49,090 bases of DNA from Phycisphaeraceae bacterium (GTDB lineage: Bacteria; Planctomycetota; Phycisphaerae; Phycisphaerales; Phycisphaeraceae): NCBI GenBank assembly GCA_002716625.1, contig PBAS01000006.1, forward strand, positions 1 through 49,090, in the 5' to 3' direction. The stretch's first letter is position 1. Every line of letters begins with the position of its first letter. Positions 1 to 8,652 of the stretch are shown here, piece by piece. The notes below the pieces were generated by a model. That model had not been told where the DNA came from. It was given only the letters and a program-made list of their open reading frames with translations, and did no database searches. Made by a program: the position numbers and the translations under genes.

Positions 1-1
1 A

Positions 2-745
2 GCTGCGGCAGACCATGCGGTCAAAAAGCTGGTATTTACGTCCACAAGTTGCCTGTGGGGGCAACCCATGGGGCGACCGGTCACCGAGGCTGACACCCCC
101 CACCCTGTCGACATCTACGGAGAATCGAAATGGGAAGCCGAGAAATGCCTTGAGCAATTTCGCGGACGTTTTGATTATGTTATCCTAAGAATCCCGCTAA
201 TTGTAGACGCCGGACGCATGGGCCTTCTGGCAATCCTTTTCGAGTTCATCGAAGAAGGGCGAAGTGTCTGGGTCGTTGGACGCGGTCGCAATCGATATCA
301 CTTTGTACTAGCCAGCGACTTGGCCCATGCCTGTGAATGCAGCCTTAACTATCAAGGCAGTGGCGTTTTTAATGTTGGCTCGGATGATGTCAAGCCCATG
401 CGAGAGGTATATCAGTCTGTTATTCAACAGGCCAACTCTAGTTCACAGGTTCGTTCATTACCACGCAGTCTTACCCTTGTCGCGATGCGTCTGTGTTACA
501 TGCTGGGGATATCCCCGCTGGGAGCCTACCATCGCCGCCTTATTGCTGATGATTTCATCTTTGACACCACACATATCAAAAACACGCTTGGATGGGCCCC
601 AACCGCAACCAACGAACAAATGTTATTCCGGGCTTATGAGTATTACCTTGCCCATCGCCATGTGATTCACAACCTTCATAGCAATTCAACCACATGCCAA
701 CCCGCAAAAATGGGGATTATCCGGCTGTTGAAATGGATTTCTTAA
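2..745 (+). CDS. NAD-dependent epimerase/dehydratase (extended SDR), 5'-truncated by window edge
   Basis: The reading frame is open from base 2, so the N-terminus with the Rossmann glycine motif lies outside the window; 247 residues are visible. The start is strand-like VKKLVFTSTS, then the catalytic YGESK (YxxxK) motif at about residue 38, and a substrate-binding half with an LRIPLI stretch and FNVGSDD, all typical of nucleotide-sugar or nucleoside-diphosphate-sugar epimerases and dehydratases. The family binds NAD(P) in the cytoplasm and modifies sugars or related substrates; the substrate here cannot be told. The TAA stop at 743-745 overlaps the stop of the convergent dehydrogenase remnant on the other strand (TTAA). 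An ATG at 68 is internal to the fold and is not the start. Confidence 0.85.
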   Translation, partial: AAADHAVKKLVFTSTSCLWGQPMGRPVTEADTPHPVDIYGESKWEAEKCLEQFRGRFDYVILRIPLIVDAGRMGLLAILFEFIEEGRSVWVVGRGRNRYHFVLASDLAHACECSLNYQGSGVFNVGSDDVKPMREVYQSVIQQANSSSQVRSLPRSLTLVAMRLCYMLGISPLGAYHRRLIADDFIFDTTHIKNTLGWAPTATNEQMLFRAYEYYLAHRHVIHNLHSNSTTCQPAKMGIIRLLKWIS

Positions 746-1762
746 CTAGGAATTTCAACACCCAGTTTCTTGCCCCATTCCACAAGTTGCTGAAAGACGG
801 CATCTGGTAATTCAATCCCATCCTCCAATCGCTTATCACGAATACGGCTCGCAGATTGCCCTGGAACAAGCACCTCATTGAATCCTGAGGCTGGATTAGC
901 GGCTTGAACGAAATTCAAAAAGGAGCGGACAAAACCCTGATACTGCTCACAATCTATCAACGCGTCCATCTGTATGACCTGCATGTACATACCGCGCATA
1001 GCCGAATCATCTGTACTGAAATCACCATTCAATGCGCCGAGTAAACAGGTCAGCAAACCAATACAGTAACCCTTGTGGCCTCCAAAAGGCAGCATGGTGC
1101 CGCCATCCATAAAATTAGCTGGGCTGGTTATCGACTTGCCGTTTTTATCGCGTACAAAACCCGGTGGAAGCGCTAAACCATTGGTCAATGCTTGAAAAAA
1201 CTGCCCGTTGGCAATCATGCTAGTTGAAAAATCCATTACAAAAGGGCTGCCTTCTCCCGTTAGCACACCCGCAGCGATTGGATTAGTTCCCATTACACCC
1301 TCCCTACCACCAAATGGCGCCACACGCCCGCCGCCACCCCTTCCATTGGTAATCAATGCGATACACCCCTGGTGCGCTGCTATTTCCACAAAGTGGTCCA
1401 GGCGCCCAGTATTACCGTAGTTTACTAACGTACCGCAACAGATCCCCGATTCCACCGCCTTTTCAACCAAGCGATCCATGGTTGTCTTCGCCGCATAGAA
1501 AGCCAAGCCATGCCAACATCAACCTGCAGCACAGCAGCAGATTCATGGATAACCACGGGCTTTACTGCAGGCCGAATTTCCCCCTCCTCGATCTGCCCCA
1601 AGGTAAGCCGTGTGAGTCATGACCACACAAATCCGAGTCAACAAGAATCTCTGCAACCACCTCCACGATACGTTGTGGAACATGCATAGCTAAAAACATC
1701 TGTTCTGCTACCGACCGCAACTGAGGCGCAAACACTCTATGACATACACGCATGCCGGTCAT
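742..1762 (-). pseudogene. Malate/L-lactate dehydrogenase family (Ldh/YlbC type), two frameshifts
   Basis: Three frames together give one full-length (about 340 residue) member of the Ldh_2 family of NAD(P)-dependent 2-hydroxyacid oxidoreductases. Frame 1 (1762 to about 1610) holds the N-terminus and the conserved GHDSHG. Frame 2 (about 1607 to 1510) reads LTLGQIEEGEIRPAVKP and VVIHESAAVLQVDVG. Frame 3 (1506 to 742) holds VAPFGGREGVMGTNPIA and the C-terminus. Each shift behaves as loss of one base. No long homopolymer lies at the breaks, so genuine decay is more likely than a simple sequencing slip, but an assembly error cannot be excluded. The neighbouring genes on this strand are also degraded. 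An apparent start for the 254-residue piece is a TTG at 1506, which is simply the third frame continuing. Confidence 0.8.
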
Positions 1763-1854
1763 TCATCAAACAGACCAAAGAATTTGTCCTCGTGCAAATC
1801 AACTTTCAAACAGGACCATATACAAAGCCACACAAACCTATAGGCTGCCATAAC

Positions 1855-2895
1855 TCACAACCATTTATGAAGGAACGACTGAACCTTTTTCCCTGACCAC
1901 ACATGTTCACCGGTAAAGATGTCCGACTCAATATGATCACTTGACCCAAAACATCGGTAGTTCAACCTCACACGTCGAATGGCCTTACGGGTCGCATCAA
2001 CTGGACACAGTGGGTCACGAGTGCCCGACTCAAATAAAATCGGTCGTGGTGCGATTAGCGTGGCTATATCTGACATATCTAAATGCTGTACCAGCCCAGG
2101 TGCAGCATTACACATGCAACGGCGCATAGCCATTGGTCCATCACGATAAGTGGTCATGTAGCCACTTATGACAGCCGCTTTAAGCCGAGGTTCAATAGCA
2201 CAGGTCCACATGGTCAATTGCCCACCACCAGAAATCCCCATCAGCCCGATCCGATCACCATTGATTTCAGGAACTGTTTCCAAATAGTCAAGGCAGCGAC
2301 GTATGTCATTGATGCGAATGCACGGCAATGTCGTGCCCAGCATGAATGCCATAAATGCAGCTTCATGGCAGCCATTATCCCCTGCTGTTGGCAAAAGTAG
2401 CATTTCCTTCTCACGACGCTCGCCAAAACCCAGGGGTTCAACAACCAATACGGGATACCCCAACCGCACAACCTGCAGAGCGTAATCCTTCTGATACCCC
2501 GCGCCCTCACGGCGTCTTCTTCTTCGGATATTCATCGCCAGAAGATCCTTGGCGCCAATTCCGTGACCTGGGGTCGCAATCATGGCTGGCTGCGGGTCTC
2601 GACGACTCACGTCATCCGGCATACATAGCCAGCACAACGCTTTCAGACTCCGCGCCGTGGTCAAAGTAAACATTGTGCGGGTATAGCCGCCCATCTGTTT
2701 CTTCTCAAGGATATGGCGACGCAGTGGGATAGGAGGCGGGGGAGAACCAAGGATTTCAAGAAAACGCCGCCTGGCTTTGCACTGCCAGTTCCGCGCGGAT
2801 TGTAATGAACTAGCCTTAAAAGCCAAACGCGGTCGTGTCGCCGCCCAAGCCTTCAGGTTATTGCGGATCGTCAGACCGGGAGACAGCGGTTTCAA
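1855..2895 (-). CDS. Alpha/beta hydrolase, acetyl-xylan-esterase-like (Abhydrolase_7 type)
   Basis: A 346-residue protein with a complete serine hydrolase triad: nucleophile elbow GISGGG (S222), acid in GTRDPLCP (D294) and histidine in GEHVW (H331). The preceding TPGHGIGAKD and EGAGYQKDYALQ stretches are characteristic of a planctomycete-rich family related to acetyl xylan esterase, so a carbohydrate ester is a plausible substrate (inference). No signal peptide is visible. Residues 124-129 are six consecutive arginines in a loop where relatives carry an acidic or glycine-rich segment; the same bases in another frame read YPKKKTP, so a compensated pair of indels is possible. It lies between a frameshifted dehydrogenase and an SGNH hydrolase; the triad suggests it may still be active. 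Confidence 0.8.
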   Translation of the reverse strand: MKPLSPGLTIRNNLKAWAATRPRLAFKASSLQSARNWQCKARRRFLEILGSPPPPIPLRRHILEKKQMGGYTRTMFTLTTARSLKALCWLCMPDDVSRRDPQPAMIATPGHGIGAKDLLAMNIRRRRRREGAGYQKDYALQVVRLGYPVLVVEPLGFGERREKEMLLLPTAGDNGCHEAAFMAFMLGTTLPCIRINDIRRCLDYLETVPEINGDRIGLMGISGGGQLTMWTCAIEPRLKAAVISGYMTTYRDGPMAMRRCMCNAAPGLVQHLDMSDIATLIAPRPILFESGTRDPLCPVDATRKAIRRVRLNYRCFGSSDHIESDIFTGEHVWSGKKVQSFLHKWL

Positions 2896-2913
2896 CTAAT
2901 CCTCCGTTATGCT

Positions 2914-4080
2914 TTATGGTAGTAAACCATGTTCAATCAAAAATTGGGCAATGCCGTTCGCAATGACTTGGTGTCCATATTTATTGGGGTGATACACATC
3001 ATTGGGTAAAAAATAGTTATCCTTGGTCTTTCCCTCCACCAATGCGTGTTCATTGATGACATCTTCTATCTCGATTATGGGCACCGAATTTTCATCGGCC
3101 AAGCGCGTTAATATACACTGATGCGGTATGCTGACTGGATAACTTGGGTGCAGAATAACCAGTTTCACACCTTGGCGACCAGTGATTGCAATCAAATCCT
3201 TAATATATTTTTCCCTTAAAGGATCAGGAAGTCGCACCAAACGGCTCTCGTTGGCAAGCCATGGCTTCTCAACATTTGGCGGCACCAATGGCAAATCAAT
3301 ATATGGCAACGCGCCAACCAATAGAACCGTACGATCGTGTTTCTTGGCGAGTTCTTGCTCTGTTGCCGTTGCAAGTGAGCGTGCCCATCCTAAACGCACC
3401 TCTGTCACCACACGCGATTGGCTGGCCAATCTACGAAACCACGACCGCCGCTGCATGTGTTTGGCAAGTTCAACATCGTTAAGACCCGCTCCATGAACTT
3501 TTAATCCCCGAAAGGTCGTGGGCAGGAAATCATTGACTTCGTGATAAAACAAAACCATGTCTGGCTCTAGGCGTTCGATCTCCCTATCGAGGAATCGGAC
3601 GGACTGATAGGTTGACCAGACACGCACGCCACCATTGATCACCTGAATTGGCTTCTCTTTGCGAAGAGACCTTTCCAGTACATAGGAGTAGGTCTCGTTA
3701 AATTCAACACCATACCCATAGGTTGTTGACTCACCCAACGATAGAATTCGATACGTACCCTTTGGTTTGGCCAGGGTGATGGGTTGCCCCCGAAAACCCA
3801 AATCATTGATTGGACCATCCTGACCACCACCGCCATATCCGGGCTTATGCCGCCAGAGCAGTTCCTCATCTTCAATTTCATTAGGATTGAGGCCCGGAAA
3901 CTGATTAGGTGGCACTGGGCCTAGAAGCAATCGACCACCGAATTCAATCATCATCAAAGTGACGCAAAAACAGCATGCGGAAAATAGCAGTTTGTACCGC
4001 AACCCATATTTCTTGATGCGTACACCCGGCATTAGAGGAAGGTCAGAGGTGGTTGTGTTCCGGCCGGTCATGTCATTCAT
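2914..4080 (-). CDS. Membrane-anchored SGNH/GDSL-type hydrolase
   Basis: The 388-residue protein has a cytoplasmic N-tail, a single membrane helix at about residues 29-50, then an extracytoplasmic SGNH fold. Block I is LSLGESTTYGYG (S118 nucleophile), a block III-like HEVND follows, and block V is DVYHP (D361, H364). Such proteins are esterases or O-acetyl-transfer enzymes acting on polysaccharides or lipids at the envelope; the exact substrate cannot be told. ATG at 4080 is used; a second ATG at 4071 is possible and neither has a strong ribosome-binding site. The gap to the hydrolase downstream is only 18 bases, so they are probably co-transcribed. Confidence 0.82.
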   Translation of the reverse strand: MNDMTGRNTTTSDLPLMPGVRIKKYGLRYKLLFSACCFCVTLMMIEFGGRLLLGPVPPNQFPGLNPNEIEDEELLWRHKPGYGGGGQDGPINDLGFRGQPITLAKPKGTYRILSLGESTTYGYGVEFNETYSYVLERSLRKEKPIQVINGGVRVWSTYQSVRFLDREIERLEPDMVLFYHEVNDFLPTTFRGLKVHGAGLNDVELAKHMQRRSWFRRLASQSRVVTEVRLGWARSLATATEQELAKKHDRTVLLVGALPYIDLPLVPPNVEKPWLANESRLVRLPDPLREKYIKDLIAITGRQGVKLVILHPSYPVSIPHQCILTRLADENSVPIIEIEDVINEHALVEGKTKDNYFLPNDVYHPNKYGHQVIANGIAQFLIEHGLLP

Positions 4081-4125
4081 TTTCGGCCAAATACATAAAA
4101 CTCATCAATAGAGTAGACCTGCCCA

Positions 4126-4772
4126 TCAGAAAATTACTGGATAGGTTCCTTCCGGTTCATATCCTATCACTCTCTTGGCCGGTTCTAGGTCAAAAATAAC
4201 GCGTTCAAGGCTGCCACTGGTCGCCACTAATACAGCAAAATCGATATTCCTAGCCTCCGCAGTTGTAGTGAAAAACCGTCCCGCACCATTGCGACTGAGA
4301 TAAACAAGCCGATTGACCTTCTTGGATGAGTGCAAGGCGGGCAATCCCAGATCAGCGGCAGGCAACTTATGAGGCACTACGCCGATTCTTATCGCAATAA
4401 TCGAGAAGCTAAACCCTAACGCGTACCATTGGGTAGTCTGTTCGTACCAAAGTTTAAGCAAACCATTATGGTTGGTCAGTGACGTTTCGTCTTCAACCCG
4501 GATTATTCGGTGATATTCAACAAGGTCCATAATGGGCCGGATGCGGCTGGCCCCAACCAGTCCTTGAAGACCCGATGAACAATACCATCCATGCCCTCCA
4601 TGGCGCTACAGACGGGCTGAGGATCTGTTATTGACAGTTTAACTAACTTGGAAACTGATCCACCTATAGGCTGAATATCGAAACCGTGAACATGGTATCC
4701 ACGCGTGCACAGTTCATGGCAGATAGCCTGACGAATCACGCTGGCAGAACCCATTACCGGTACGCTATGCAT
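4126..4772 (-). pseudogene. Decayed NAD-dependent epimerase (uronate-dehydrogenase-like)
   Basis: Two pieces in different frames are the two ends of one SDR enzyme. The N-terminal piece (4772 to about 4503, from an ATG reading MHSVPVMGSAS) has AICHELCTRGYHVHGFD and AMEGMDGIVH, like the beta-alpha-beta NAD site, but the glycine-rich TGxxGxIG motif is ruined (GSASVIRQ). The C-terminal piece (about 4520 to 4126) has RVEDETSLTNH, then GLLKLWYEQ where the active-site YxxxK should be (the tyrosine is gone), and ends with FDLEPAKRVIGYEPE, the hallmark of this subgroup. About 80 codons of the middle are missing. Motif loss, internal deletion and frameshift together make this a real pseudogene rather than a read error. 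Confidence 0.78.
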
Positions 4773-4930
4773 GCGATACACTCCTACACTACCAAAGCAA
4801 AACATGTTCTAATTTGCGATATGAAAAATATCTAGGATCATGCGAGGTGCTATCGTATCCCCGCAATTGTGAATTCACGCCCGACGGCAGATAGGTTTAA
4901 CCACTGACAACAGCATTTAGAATTCCATTG

Positions 4931-7030
4931 ATGGGCAAAGAACCAACACAAAAAGACCTGAATATTTTTATGAGATGGGCTCGATGCCTGCAATCACCCG
5001 TCGACATGGCGTCCCTGGCATGGTTCCGCATCGTGTTTGGGGGAGCACTACTTGCTCAAACTTTATTGTTCGGCCAATACATATCATCCGATGGTCGATG
5101 GCTGGGCACCCATTTCCACTTCAGTTTCGTGGGGTTCAGTTGGTTGCATCCTTGGCCGGCTGGAGGCATGTTCTGGCACCTATGCGTGCTCGGCTTACTC
5201 GCATTCTGCGTCATGATTGGTTTTTGCTACCAAATCACATCAACTCTCTGTTTTATCGCCTATACCTATGTCTTTCTACTAGACAAATCGACCTATCAGA
5301 ACCACTGGTACTTATTGAGCCTTATCGCTTTCCTCATGGTGTTTATTCCCGCAGGTCGCGCTGCATCAGTTGACGCGTGGCTATGCCCGAAAAGGGCATG
5401 CACAACCATACCAAGATGGACCATCTGGGCATTACGAATACAGATCGGTATCCCTTTCTTCTTCGGCGGCATTGCCAAGCTTCATCCCGACTGGCTATCC
5501 GGCGAACCCATGCGAATGATCCTATCGCAAAAAACTGATTTCCCAATCATCGGCTCATTGTTCAACGAACCCTGGATGGCCTATCTCTACAGCTACAGTG
5601 GAGTACTCCTTGATCTTCTCGTCGTACCGTTTTTACTCTGGCGACCGACACGCATGGCAGCTTATCTCGTTGCACTTATGTTTCACCTAAGCAACCTGAT
5701 TATGTTTCCTGAAATCGGGGTCTTCCCTTGGTTCATGATCGGCGCAACTACCATATTCTTTGAGCCTAAATGGCCCCGATCACTCACCTATATTTTTCGG
5801 CGGACCACTCACTCCCTAGACACCTTACCCGATAGTCCAACCCCTGAATGCCATGCTGGAAACAATCATTTCTTGGTGCTCTTCGCCATCTACTTTGCTG
5901 TACAGTCTGGGTTACCCCTTCGCCACTGGCTCTACCCTGGCGATGTAAACTGGACCCAGGAGGGTAACGACTTCGCTTGGCGCATGAAGATGACACATGT
6001 CAGAAGCCGTGCCCAGTTCTATGCAACCGACCCAACCAACCACAAGACCTGGGAAATCAATCCAATGGACTACATGGTCATGGGTCAACTTGTAAACATG
6101 CGATCTCGTCCTGCCATGATTCTTCAATTTGCCTCTGCGGTAGCTCATGATCTGCAACGCAAAGGACATCACACGATCGAGGTCAGAGCCAAGGTGGCAG
6201 TCTCACTCAATGGTCGTCGCTCCCAAATGCTGATTGACCCAACGGTGGATCTCGCGGCAAAACCACGCAACCACCTGCCTGCCAGATGGATCAATCCTCT
6301 GTCCATCCCACTGGTTCAACGGTTTGATCGGAAGCGCTACGAGCAACATTTTAGTCGCACCGCAATTGAAATGACCAATCTGGGACTGATGGAGAAAGCC
6401 GAAGCGGTACAAGCAGATCACTACGGCCAAGTAGCGAAGGCAGAGCATCATCTCAGTCAGGCAATCAAGCATTTTCGCCAAGCATTGCATCTTAACCCGG
6501 AATCTGTCACGGCGCACAAACAGTTGGCAACAATCCTACAATCAGGAGGAAAACTTGATTTGGCAATTGCCCACTGGGTTTATTTATTGCGAAACCAGCC
6601 AGAAGATGCTGATGCACATAACAATCTGGCCATTGCCCTCATGAATAAAGGTCATTTCGCTGCTGCACTACAGCATTTTCAACAAGCCATAGAAATCAGG
6701 CCACAGTGGGCCACGCCACATAATGGAATCGCATGGGTTTTGGCCAGCAATCCTGATAAAGCAGTACATAACCCATCGCAGGCCATGCATCACGCCCAAC
6801 GTGCGGCAGAACTATCAGGCCATGCAGACGCTTCAATCCTCGATACCCTTGCGGTTGCTTATGCTGCTACAGACCAATTTCACACGGCAATACAAGTTGC
6901 CAAGAACGCCCGTAATCTGGCAATCCAAAATAATCAGCCACAGGTTGTTCTTGAAATTGAAAGCCGTCTCAAGCTATACGAGCATTTAAAAACCAATGGA
7001 ACAGGCACACAACAACCATCTCACCCATGA
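4931..7030 (+). CDS. Vitamin-K-dependent gamma-glutamyl carboxylase homologue fused to TPR domain
   Basis: A 699-residue membrane protein. Residues 1 to about 290 are a multi-helix HTTM/VKG carboxylase domain; LLDKSTYQNHWYL aligns with the segment of human GGCX holding its proposed catalytic base Lys218, making K119 the equivalent. FFGGIAKLHPDWLSGEPM also matches. Residues 290-450 follow the GGCX lumenal part (WRMKMTHVRSRAQ; SLNGRRSQMLIDPTVDLA), so this is the full-length family, not a minimal HTTM protein. Residues about 470-690 are TPRs, absent from animal carboxylases. Known animal enzymes carboxylate glutamate using reduced vitamin K and O2; the bacterial role is unknown. The start is the ATG at 4931, one codon after an in-frame TTG. 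It stands alone, divergent from the decayed epimerase. Confidence 0.88.
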   Translation: MGKEPTQKDLNIFMRWARCLQSPVDMASLAWFRIVFGGALLAQTLLFGQYISSDGRWLGTHFHFSFVGFSWLHPWPAGGMFWHLCVLGLLAFCVMIGFCYQITSTLCFIAYTYVFLLDKSTYQNHWYLLSLIAFLMVFIPAGRAASVDAWLCPKRACTTIPRWTIWALRIQIGIPFFFGGIAKLHPDWLSGEPMRMILSQKTDFPIIGSLFNEPWMAYLYSYSGVLLDLLVVPFLLWRPTRMAAYLVALMFHLSNLIMFPEIGVFPWFMIGATTIFFEPKWPRSLTYIFRRTTHSLDTLPDSPTPECHAGNNHFLVLFAIYFAVQSGLPLRHWLYPGDVNWTQEGNDFAWRMKMTHVRSRAQFYATDPTNHKTWEINPMDYMVMGQLVNMRSRPAMILQFASAVAHDLQRKGHHTIEVRAKVAVSLNGRRSQMLIDPTVDLAAKPRNHLPARWINPLSIPLVQRFDRKRYEQHFSRTAIEMTNLGLMEKAEAVQADHYGQVAKAEHHLSQAIKHFRQALHLNPESVTAHKQLATILQSGGKLDLAIAHWVYLLRNQPEDADAHNNLAIALMNKGHFAAALQHFQQAIEIRPQWATPHNGIAWVLASNPDKAVHNPSQAMHHAQRAAELSGHADASILDTLAVAYAATDQFHTAIQVAKNARNLAIQNNQPQVVLEIESRLKLYEHLKTNGTGTQQPSHP

Positions 7031-7099
7031 CAAATCCATGCGATGCGAGGACCGTGAAATGAGCTATTCAATCCCAGTCCGCCATGCGAAATGGATTCA

Positions 7100-7501
7100 T
7101 CATCCGCCCTTGCTACCTGAAGCACGATCAGCAACATTCAACTTGATTTCGCCAAACTGATCTTCGTAACGCCGAATCAATTGCCCCAGCGTAATGGCGA
7201 GCCGTTTAGCGGTGTAATAGTTAAGTACCACACGATCGTTGACCTCAAAGAGGATCTCGCCCACCGCATCGGATCCGCCTGATTGTTCGGCCGGACGTGC
7301 CTGAGCAACCTGATTGAGTCCAAAATCGAGCATAATCTCCTCTGCCGTCGTACTTGTTCGAAACGCATTGGCGTAACTCGTACCCATGTTTTTCTGGTCA
7401 ATCCGCAATCGAACCTGCTGCTGCCCAGTCTGTTCTTGGGCCTGCGCTTCAACCGTAGGCGTCTCAGAAGCGGAAGTGCCTGTATCTTGCTCTTCAGCCA
7501 T
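7100..7501 (-). CDS. DUF3467 family protein
   Basis: A 133-residue protein with a low-complexity acidic/glutamine N-tail (to about residue 28) and then the DUF3467 core: RIDQKNMGTSYANAFRTS, EEIMLDFGLNQV, NDRVVLNYYTAKRLA and LGQLIRRYEDQFGEI. This small cytoplasmic family is widespread in planctomycetes and some other phyla; its function is not established. The ATG at 7501 is preferred over upstream in-frame codons because AAGGGAA lies about 10 bases before it. It is the last gene downstream of the iron-importer genes, 116 bases after the ATPase, so read-through is possible but not shown. Confidence 0.88.
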   Translation of the reverse strand: MAEEQDTGTSASETPTVEAQAQEQTGQQQVRLRIDQKNMGTSYANAFRTSTTAEEIMLDFGLNQVAQARPAEQSGGSDAVGEILFEVNDRVVLNYYTAKRLAITLGQLIRRYEDQFGEIKLNVADRASGSKGG

Positions 7502-7617
7502 AACATCTATTCCCTTGCATGAATGGTGAGGGTCGGAAAAAATCATCCAAACCGCTTGATATCCTAAGTACGATCATCATAAGCAAAAACTGCCGAAAAT
7601 CCACCACAGGCCATGAA

Positions 7618-8652
7618 TCAGGCGTCAACCACAACGGCCGGTTCAACCGGCACCACCCGCACACTCTGACCAACAGAAAATGGACAGTCGTAATCGGCTT
7701 GCACCACCAATGATTGGTCACCCAATGCAACTTGGTAGGTAAGATCATGGCCCTTGAACTCTCGACGTGTAATCTGCCCGGCAGGCTGGCCGGGGTATAG
7801 ATGCTGAAAACGCAGGTGCTCGGGCCGAATGGCAATAGTCACAAAACCACGTGCTTTTTTGTAAAGACGCACGACACCTAAAGGACATTCAGCTCGATCA
7901 CCATTCGCCTGAGCGGGGAGAAGATTCGTATGGCCAAGAAATTTAGCCACAAAGCTTGTACGTGGATGCTCATAGAGTTCCTGTGGTGTTCCGACCTGTT
8001 CGACCCGACCATCGCGCATTACACCAATCCGGTCCGCAAAGCTTAATGCCTCTTCCTGATCATGGGTCACCATAAGCGATGACATGCGGTTACGCCGCAA
8101 AAGGACGCGCACCTCGTTGCGGGTTGATTGCCGAGTTTCTGCATCAAGATTGTTAAATGGTTCGTCAAGCAGCAAAAGCCTGGGGGCGACCGCCATCGAG
8201 CGAGCTAACGCCACCCTTTGCTGTTGACCGGAGGACAGTTCATGTGGCATACGATCAGCCAGATTTCGCATGCCTACCATCCCTAATACGGAGAACGCGC
8301 GATTAGCCCGCTGGATATGGGACTTTCCGCGGAGGCCAAAACACACGTTCTTGAATACCGACATATTTGGAAACAATGCGTAATCTTGAAAGACGAATCC
8401 AATATTTCTCTTATCTGTTGGTACGTGTGCTGAACTGCCTGTAATAAGATGTTCACCAATTGTGATGGTACCGCTTTCAGGATAGTCATACCCGGCAATC
8501 AACCGCAGAATAGTCGTCTTGCCACAACCCGATGATCCAACCAACACGAAAATTTCGTTGGCGCCAATGTCAAATGACACACCATCAACCACATACGGCT
8601 GGTCAATGCCAAATCTTTTTCTCAATCCTTGAACTTGTAATAATTCACTCAT
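7618..8652 (-). CDS. fbpC: Ferric-iron-type ABC transporter ATP-binding protein
   Basis: A 344-residue ATPase with Walker A GSSGCGKTT (residues 39-47), Q-loop FQDYALFP, signature LSSGQQQRVALARS, Walker B LLLLDEPFNNLD and the H-loop VTHDQEEAL. A C-terminal regulatory TOBE-like region (about 240-344) follows, as in FbpC/PotA/CysA importers. It should energise the fused permease encoded just upstream. The start is the ATG at 8652: it overlaps the permease TGA by the four-base ATGA, and everything further upstream in this frame overlaps the permease. Iron as substrate rests on the binding protein of the operon. Confidence 0.92.
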   Translation of the reverse strand: MSELLQVQGLRKRFGIDQPYVVDGVSFDIGANEIFVLVGSSGCGKTTILRLIAGYDYPESGTITIGEHLITGSSAHVPTDKRNIGFVFQDYALFPNMSVFKNVCFGLRGKSHIQRANRAFSVLGMVGMRNLADRMPHELSSGQQQRVALARSMAVAPRLLLLDEPFNNLDAETRQSTRNEVRVLLRRNRMSSLMVTHDQEEALSFADRIGVMRDGRVEQVGTPQELYEHPRTSFVAKFLGHTNLLPAQANGDRAECPLGVVRLYKKARGFVTIAIRPEHLRFQHLYPGQPAGQITRREFKGHDLTYQVALGDQSLVVQADYDCPFSVGQSVRVVPVEPAVVVDA

